A model generated the notes under the pieces. The model did not search any database. It was given only the letters and a program-made list of their open reading frames with translations, and was not told where the DNA came from. A stretch of 6,645 nt of DNA from Deltaproteobacteria bacterium RIFOXYA12_FULL_61_11 (GTDB lineage: Bacteria; Bdellovibrionota_F; JAHFAK01; YA12-FULL-61-11), in contig MGSU01000254.1 in assembly GCA_001799195.1 (NCBI GenBank), forward strand, positions 1 through 6,645, in the 5' to 3' direction. This document shows positions 1 to 4,788 of this stretch, piece by piece; the stretch's first letter is position 1, and the number at the start of each line of letters is the position of its first letter. The translations under genes and the position numbers were made by a program.

Positions 1-3000
1 CCGAAGGTCAGGGTCGGCGGGTCGTTCTCCGGGGTCACCCGCACCGTGCCGGTGGCCCTGGTCTCCGAAGCGGCGTCCCGAGCGGTCAGGGTGAAGCTGT
101 AGGGGGTTTCGGCGGTCACGTTCGGTGCGGTGCCGGTGACTCGGCGGTTGACGGTATCCAGGGTCATCCAAGCCGGACCCGAGACCCAACTGACCGTGAC
201 CGGTTCGTTGTCGAGGTCGGCGGTCTCGTAGGTACAGGAATAGGCGGCATCCTCGGCCACGGTCGCCGGACAAGAAACCAGGACGATGGTCGGGGGGTCA
301 TTGACCGGCAGGAGCACCACGGACCGGTCGCGCGTGGTCTGGGCCTGCCCGTCGCTGGCCGTGACCTGGAAGGTCAGCGTGGTCTGGGCGAGGGTGTTGG
401 GCACGGTGCCGATGAGGCGCGAGTTGGCCGCGTCGACGGTGAGCCAGTCCGGAGCGCCGGAGAGGGTGACGGTCGGCGTGGTGCCGTCCGGGTCCGTAGC
501 CGTGTAGGGACAGAGGTACTGCTGGTCCTCGGCGATCGAGGCCGGGCAGTTGCCGAAGCTCAGCACCGGGGCGTCGTTCTGCGGGTTGAGGACCAAGCTG
601 CGAGAGGACTCGACGTTCACGGTGCCGTCGCTGATCCGGACCGTGTAGTTCACGGTCTGCTGGGTGAGGATGTTGGGCACGGTGCCGGTCAGGCGGTTGG
701 CGCCGCCGTCGACCTGCAGCCAGGCCGGAGCGCCGATCAAGCTCACGGTCACGGTGTTGCCGTCGATATCAGTGAGCTGGTAAGTGCAGCTATAGGTCTC
801 GTCCTCGTCGGCCGCATCCGGGTTCGGGCAGTTCAGGACGATGGTCGGCGCGTCGTTCATCGGTTGCACCGTGAACCTGGTGCCGGCGCGGGTCTGCGCC
901 GTGCCGTCGCTGACCTCGAGCTGGTAGCTGTACTCAGTCGGGAGGAGGGTGTTGGGCGCGGTCCAGGACACTCGGCGGTTGACCGTGTCGAGGGTCATCC
1001 CGACCGGCCCGCCGATCAGGGTCACGGTGAGGGTGTCGCCGTCGAGGTCCGAGGTGGTGTAGGTACAAGTGTAGGCTGCGTCCTCGTTCACGGTCTGGGC
1101 GCATGGACCCAAGGTGATAGCCGGGGCATCGTTCACCGGTACCACGAGCACGCTCTGGGTGGCTGTGGTCGTGTTCTCACCGTCGTCGGCGGCGAGGGTG
1201 AAGCTCTCGGCGTGCTGAGCCACGATGTTCGGGACGGTCCAGGTGACTTGGCGGGTCGTGGTATTGAGGGTCATCCCGGCCGGGGCTGCGAGCATGGTCA
1301 CCGCGATGTTGCCCAGGGGCGTGTCATTATCGGTCAGGGTGTAACCGCAGGTGTAGAGTTGGTCTTCATCGATCGAGGTCACGCAGTCGTTGAAGCTGAT
1401 CAGCGGGGCGTCGTTGACCGCGACTGCGATGAGCGGCCGTTCTACGGTCACGGTGACCGTACCGTCGCCGACCAGCACGTCGAACGAGAAGTCCTGTTGC
1501 ACCGGATCGTTGGGTAGGTCGGGTACGGTCCAGGCGATTCGCCGGTTGACCGTATCCAGGGTCATGCCGCCGGGCTGGCCGGACAAGCTGACCGTGACGG
1601 GGTTCTCGTCGAGGTCAACCACCGTGTAGTTGCAGACATAGGCGGCGTTCTCGAGCACCGTGGTCGTGCAGTTCTGGAAGGTGATTGTCGGCGCGTCGTT
1701 GACCGGGAGGGCGTCGAAGGCCCCACCGGTTTGCGCCTCGGCGGTACCGGTACCGGTCTCGTCATTGGCCACGAGGACGAACTCGACCCGGGTCTGGGTG
1801 AGGGTGTTGGGCACCAGGTAGCTCACGCGCCGGTTAAGGGTGTCCAGGGACATGCCGGACGGACCGTCGGCGAGGGACACGGTTACGGGGTTGCCGTCGA
1901 GGTCGCCGACCTCGTAGTAGCAGGTGAAGACCTCATCCTCATCGACCGCGGCGGGACAATCGAGGAGCGCGATGGTGGGGCGATCGTTGACCGGCAGGGC
2001 CTGGACCGTTTGGGTCGCCCGCGTCTCCAAGACGCCGTCCTGGACCACGACCTCGTAGGTGATCGTGGTCGGGGTGAGGGTGTTGGGAACGTTCCAGAGC
2101 ACGCGCTGATTGGCAGGCTCGGCGATCATCCCGGTCGGGCCGCCGACCACGAACCAGGTCAGGGCATCGCCGTCGATGTCGGCGACCTGCACGGAGCAGG
2201 TGTATTGCTGGTCCTCGTCGATCGTCGCCGGGCAGTTCGAGAAGGTGAGGGTCGGTGCGTCGTTCACCGGCACCGCGATCACGGAGCGGCCGTAATCCTG
2301 CTGCACCGTGCCGTCTCCCACCGTGACCGAGAAGGGGACCTCAGTCTCGGCGAGGGTGTTGGGCACGGTCCAGACGATGCGGTTCTGGGCTTGGTCAACG
2401 GTCATTCCGGCAGGGCCCGTCGCCAGACTCACGGTGACGGCGTCGCCGTCGAGATCCTCGGTCTCGTAGGTGCAAACAAAGGTTGCATCCTCGAGTACCC
2501 GGTCGGCGCAGGAAACGAAGCGGAAGGTTGGCGCGTCGTTCACCGGCAGGACCTCGAAGGTCTGCTGGAAGCGCGGTTGCTCCTGGCCGTCGTCGAGCAC
2601 TATATAATAGATGATGTCGTGGGCGGTGCGCACGTTGGGCACGGGATAGAAGACGCGGTGGTTGACCAGGTCCAGGCTCATACCGAGGGGACCGCCGTCG
2701 AGGCTGGCCGTGACCAGATCGCCGTCGATGTCCTCGAGGGTGAAGGAACAACTGTAGATGGTGTCCTCGTTCGCCTCGACCGCGCAATCGTCGAAGACCA
2801 GGGTAGGGGCATCGTTGACCGGAAGCAGGGTCACGCTGCGCGGGACCTCGACCTGGGCCAACCCGTCGTCGAGCAGGAGGGTGAAGGTCTGGGTTTCTTG
2901 TTCCAGGACATTGGGTACTTGCCAGGAGATGGTGTCGTCCTCGAAGACCATGCCGGCCGGGCCGTCGAGCAGAGTGATGACCACGTCGTCGCCGTCGATG

Positions 3001-3914
3001 TCCATCGGTAACACGTCGCAGGTATAGAGCTCATCCTCGTCCGCGCTGCCGGCACAGTTCTCGAACCGCACCGCGGGCGCGTCGTTCACCGGTAGCACGG
3101 TCACGGTGTTGGGATACGTCCCGGAGAGTCGGCCGTCGCTGACCGTGAGGACGTAGCTCACCTCCATCGGCTCGATCGCGTTTGCAGCCCGCCAGCTCAC
3201 CCGGTTGGCGGCTTCGTCCAAGGTCATGCCGGCCGGGAAGTCGTCCAGACTGACGAAGACCTGGTCGCCGTCCGGGTCATCGGCCTCGTAGCTGCAACGG
3301 TAGGTCGCGTCCTCGGTGATGTCGGTGACGCAGTCGAGATAGCGCAGGGTGGGGGGATCGTTCATGGGCAGGGCGATCAGGTAGTTCCGTTCGCGATGTT
3401 CCACGCCCAGCACGTCCATGACGACGGTGTAGTTGACCTGGGTCGCGGTTTCGACGTTGGTGACCTGCCAGCTCACGGTCTGGGCTTCGCGGTCGAAGAG
3501 CATGCCCTCGGGGAAGTCCTCGAGCCAGAGGGACATCTCGTCCGGGATGCTGTCGTCGACGATGACGTAGCCGCACTCGTACCAGGTGTCTTCGTCAGCG
3601 GTCTGGGCGCAGTCCACGAATTCGAGGACCGGAGGATTGTTCGGGTCGTAGACGTGGATCGGCTGCTCCAGGGTGTCCTCGTCCCTGCCGTCGCTGACTT
3701 CGATGATGACGTTGTCCCAGCCAAAATCGTCGGCCTGGGGCGTCCAGGTGATCAGGCCGTCCTCGTCGATGGTCATGCCGTCAGGGGGGTCCTGACCGTT
3801 AATGCGTGTCAGGGTATAGGTCAGCGGGTCGCTGTCCTGATCGTGCGCCACGACCTGGCATTCCCAAGGCACGCCGACGGCCACCTCGGTCTCACAATCG
3901 AGCTCGGAGAAGAG
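1..3914 (-). repeat. Array of 14 complete ~93-residue cadherin/Ig-like repeats in gene B, plus start of a 15th
   Basis: Repeat units begin (5' end on the minus strand) at about 3914, 3629, 3350, 3074, 2804, 2528, 2252, 1976, 1688, 1403, 1121, 845, 566, 290 and 14; the last is cut by the edge. The period is 90-96 residues. Consensus order: T-(I/L)-x-F-x-(N/D)-C, then (E/D)-D-x-x-Y-x-C, then D-(L/I)-D-G-D, then P-A-G-M-T-L-D, then N-R-R-V-x-W-T-V-P-N, then (S/D)-D-G, ending L-P-V-N-D-A-P. The first cysteine of each complete unit is at residues 199, 294, 387, 479, 569, 661, 753, 845, 941, 1036, 1130, 1221, 1315 and 1407. The second is 12 residues later, or 14 in the unit at 845. The first two units are the most divergent. 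The three units at 845, 566 and 290 form a subtype with P-x-W-(L/M) and a Gly in place of the later Trp. Confidence 0.92.
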
Positions 3915-4490
3915 GGGCGGGCTGTTCTCGAACACGTCGACCGTGAGCTGAGTCACGGTGTTGTACTGGCCCTGCATGGTTACCACGTCCAGGACGTGGC
4001 GGCCGACCTGATCCTCGGTGGTGGCCCAATGGATCAATCCGGTCGCCGGATCGATGGTGAGACCAGCGGGCGGGTTGGCGATGGCGAAGGTGACCCCGTC
4101 CTCGCCCGAGACCGTGGTCAGGTCGCACTCATAGACCTCGCCGGCCTTGAGGCGCGAGAGACAATCTTCGGCGAGAGCCCGGAGGCCATCTTTTATCGAA
4201 CCTTCGTCGATGACATCGACGATGATCGTGCCCTGCTGCTTGGGCGGTTTGCCCGGATCCTCAGGGCGTTCCTGCGGATCTTGGCCCGGTTGGACCGGGG
4301 GTTTGTCTTGGGGATCGCCTCCCTCGGTCGGCGTGGGATCGATGGGTTGGTCGGGAACGATATCGATGGCGTCGGTGCTCAGGTCCTGCACCGAGGAGCC
4401 GGGGTCCTGGGCCACGAACTTCTTGTCGCCCTCGCAGGCGGTAAGTCCGAGCACCAGGATCGCAACCACGAGCACGTATAGGCTGTTCAT
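1..4490 (-). CDS. Giant tandem cadherin/Ig-like repeat surface lipoprotein (gene B), C-terminus beyond left edge
   Basis: An uninterrupted frame of 1496 codons runs from ATG at 4490-4488 to the left edge with no stop, so the protein is longer than seen. I chose this start because a purine-rich ribosome binding site lies 6 bases upstream and because the N-terminus is a lipoprotein signal ending in LTAC (Cys19). Residues 20-97 are a Pro/Asp/Gln-rich tether. Residues 98-192 form a divergent Ig-like domain of the He_PIG kind (PAGLTIDPATGLIHW). From residue 193 there are 14 complete repeats of about 93 residues, joined by VNDAP-type linkers. Most carry DEDxxYxC and DxDGD motifs, as in cadherin-like 'tandem-95' proteins. 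Known relatives are cell-surface adhesion or stalk proteins; such domains usually bind calcium between repeats. Function here is inferred as an outer-membrane-anchored stalk or adhesin. The unseen C-terminus may carry a vWA-like domain, as the upstream paralogue does. The frame and repeat family are seen directly; the ligand is unknown. Confidence 0.93.
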   Translation of the reverse strand, partial: MNSLYVLVVAILVLGLTACEGDKKFVAQDPGSSVQDLSTDAIDIVPDQPIDPTPTEGGDPQDKPPVQPGQDPQERPEDPGKPPKQQGTIIVDVIDEGSIKDGLRALAEDCLSRLKAGEVYECDLTTVSGEDGVTFAIANPPAGLTIDPATGLIHWATTEDQVGRHVLDVVTMQGQYNTVTQLTVDVFENSPPLFSELDCETEVAVGVPWECQVVAHDQDSDPLTYTLTRINGQDPPDGMTIDEDGLITWTPQADDFGWDNVIIEVSDGRDEDTLEQPIHVYDPNNPPVLEFVDCAQTADEDTWYECGYVIVDDSIPDEMSLWLEDFPEGMLFDREAQTVSWQVTNVETATQVNYTVVMDVLGVEHRERNYLIALPMNDPPTLRYLDCVTDITEDATYRCSYEADDPDGDQVFVSLDDFPAGMTLDEAANRVSWRAANAIEPMEVSYVLTVSDGRLSGTYPNTVTVLPVNDAPAVRFENCAGSADEDELYTCDVLPMDIDGDDVVITLLDGPAGMVFEDDTISWQVPNVLEQETQTFTLLLDDGLAQVEVPRSVTLLPVNDAPTLVFDDCAVEANEDTIYSCSFTLEDIDGDLVTASLDGGPLGMSLDLVNHRVFYPVPNVRTAHDIIYYIVLDDGQEQPRFQQTFEVLPVNDAPTFRFVSCADRVLEDATFVCTYETEDLDGDAVTVSLATGPAGMTVDQAQNRIVWTVPNTLAETEVPFSVTVGDGTVQQDYGRSVIAVPVNDAPTLTFSNCPATIDEDQQYTCSVQVADIDGDALTWFVVGGPTGMIAEPANQRVLWNVPNTLTPTTITYEVVVQDGVLETRATQTVQALPVNDRPTIALLDCPAAVDEDEVFTCYYEVGDLDGNPVTVSLADGPSGMSLDTLNRRVSYLVPNTLTQTRVEFVLVANDETGTGTAEAQTGGAFDALPVNDAPTITFQNCTTTVLENAAYVCNYTVVDLDENPVTVSLSGQPGGMTLDTVNRRIAWTVPDLPNDPVQQDFSFDVLVGDGTVTVTVERPLIAVAVNDAPLISFNDCVTSIDEDQLYTCGYTLTDNDTPLGNIAVTMLAAPAGMTLNTTTRQVTWTVPNIVAQHAESFTLAADDGENTTTATQSVLVVPVNDAPAITLGPCAQTVNEDAAYTCTYTTSDLDGDTLTVTLIGGPVGMTLDTVNRRVSWTAPNTLLPTEYSYQLEVSDGTAQTRAGTRFTVQPMNDAPTIVLNCPNPDAADEDETYSCTYQLTDIDGNTVTVSLIGAPAWLQVDGGANRLTGTVPNILTQQTVNYTVRISDGTVNVESSRSLVLNPQNDAPVLSFGNCPASIAEDQQYLCPYTATDPDGTTPTVTLSGAPDWLTVDAANSRLIGTVPNTLAQTTLTFQVTASDGQAQTTRDRSVVLLPVNDPPTIVLVSCPATVAEDAAYSCTYETADLDNEPVTVSWVSGPAWMTLDTVNRRVTGTAPNVTAETPYSFTLTARDAASETRATGTVRVTPENDPPTLTF
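3915..4199 (-). other. N-terminal divergent Ig-like (He_PIG-type) domain of gene B
   Basis: Residues 98-192 resemble the later repeats but are degenerate. They keep the cysteine pair (Cys110 and Cys122, 12 apart) and the PAGLTIDPATGLIHW motif, which is close to the He_PIG putative-Ig consensus. They lack the DxDGD calcium motif (VSGEDGV stands in its place) and end in ENSPP instead of VNDAP. As the membrane-proximal domain it probably caps the stalk. The assignment rests on motifs only. Confidence 0.7.
4200..4433 (-). other. Low-complexity Pro/Asp/Gln-rich tether of gene B
   Basis: Residues 20-97 follow the lipidated cysteine. The stretch from about 46 to 87 is rich in Pro, Asp, Gln, Gly and Lys (for example PDQPIDPTPTEGGDPQ and QPGQDPQERPEDPGKPPKQQ) and has no predicted fold. 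This is typical of the flexible spacer between a lipid anchor and the first folded domain of an exposed lipoprotein. It contains no cysteine, in contrast with the repeats that follow. Confidence 0.75.
4434..4490 (-). other. Lipoprotein signal peptide with lipobox LTAC
   Basis: Residues 1-19 of gene B read MNSLYVLVVAILVLGLTAC: a short polar start with no lysine or arginine, a hydrophobic core (residues 4-16), then L-T-A-C. This fits the signal peptidase II lipobox, with Cys19 as the lipidated residue. Residue 20 is Glu rather than Asp, which in the enterobacterial rule would favour outer-membrane sorting, though that rule does not transfer reliably to other phyla. The lack of a positive charge in the n-region is slightly unusual. 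The Cys19 codon is at 4434-4436. Confidence 0.88.
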
Positions 4491-4495
4491 CGCAC

Positions 4496-4503
4496 ACCCC
4501 CTC
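4496..4503 (-). promoter_or_regulatory. Ribosome binding site of gene B
   Basis: On the minus strand the sequence GAGGGGGT ends 5 bases before the ATG at 4490, so its last G is 6 bases away. It is a purine-rich, slightly off-consensus Shine-Dalgarno site. It supports this start over the internal methionines, which mostly lie in the repeated P-x-G-M motif. Confidence 0.65.
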
Positions 4504-4505
4504 GA

Positions 4506-4520
4506 GCAAGCCGGTCTTGC
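4506..4520 (-). promoter_or_regulatory. Small leader stem-loop next to the gene B ribosome binding site
   Basis: The inverted repeat GCAAG-(5 bases)-CTTGC gives a 5-bp stem in the transcript, ending 2 bases before the ribosome binding site. The GCAA of the first arm could instead pair with an upstream TTGC (TTGCGTTGCAA, 4517-4527), so two exclusive foldings are possible. If the candidate promoter at 4528-4555 is right, transcription would start near 4521 and this hairpin would sit at the very 5' end of the mRNA, where such stems can protect a message. Short stems arise by chance, so confidence is low. Confidence 0.3.
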
Positions 4521-4527
4521 AACGCAA

Positions 4528-4555
4528 AAAATATGCCTCGCATTGACCGCGTTAA
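4528..4555 (-). promoter_or_regulatory. Candidate sigma-70-like promoter for gene B
   Basis: Reading the minus strand, TTAACG (4555-4550, 4 of 6 matches to TTGACA) is followed after 16 bases by TATTTT (4533-4528, 4 of 6 matches to TATAAT). It lies in the only AT-rich patch of the window and would give a leader of about 30 bases. An AT-only inverted repeat, TTATT-ACAG-AATAA (4563-4576), sits just upstream and could be part of an upstream element or an operator. The match is moderate and the host's sigma factors are unknown. Confidence 0.4.
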
Positions 4556-4788
4556 CCTTTCGTTATTACAGAATAATAAAATGCTCTCCGCCGGGCTGAG
4601 CAGCAATGGAGCAGGTCATTGTACGGCAGTGCCGAAGGTCAGCTCACCCAAGGGCTGCACCTACCTCTACCTTTTCCTCGATGCTCCTTTAAGGATCAAC
4701 CCGGAGAACAGCGGACGGATAGTAGCAGCCCTCATCGATAGCTGCAAGCGAGGTGGAACAGGGGGATGGCGGCGGGTGGGGAGAGGGC

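Larger units (their letters stand above)
4491..4788. other. Intergenic region between the two repeat-protein genes
   Basis: This 298-base gap separates the stop of gene A (4789) from the start of gene B (4490). The part near gene B is AT-rich and holds the candidate promoter, leader hairpin and ribosome binding site. The rest has no convincing gene on either strand. After the gene A stop I see only weak inverted repeats (GCAGC/GCTGC at 4725-4745 with an 11-base loop, and TCCTT/AAGGA at 4685-4695), and neither is followed by a T run. The gap length and the AT-rich patch suggest that gene B has its own promoter rather than relying on read-through from gene A. Confidence 0.7.

Noticed and set aside
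2601-2610. Perfect plus-strand TATAAT (2603-2608) in a GC-rich coding region, as an antisense promoter
   Set aside because: The only -35-like sequence (TTGCTC, 2577-2582) is 20 bases away and matches poorly. On the coding strand the stretch encodes IIYYIV, a normal beta strand of the repeat, which explains the AT-rich codons.
1731-3011. Long plus-strand open frames (also 864-1517, 3396-4481 and 4753-6063) rich in Val, Gly, Asp and His
   Set aside because: They lie antisense to the repeat genes and show the low-complexity composition (GHGxxVAV patterns) expected from the complement of GC-rich repeat codons. They have no domain order or sensible ribosome binding sites, while the minus frame has clear protein motifs throughout.
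1-3914. CRISPR array or non-coding satellite as the source of the ~280-base periodicity
   Set aside because: The period is coding (about 93 codons), units are diverged with in-frame length changes, and no short identical repeats with unique spacers exist.
4725-4745. Rho-independent terminator for gene A (GCAGC/GCTGC stem)
   Set aside because: The stem has only 5 pairs with an 11-base loop and no following T run on the minus strand.
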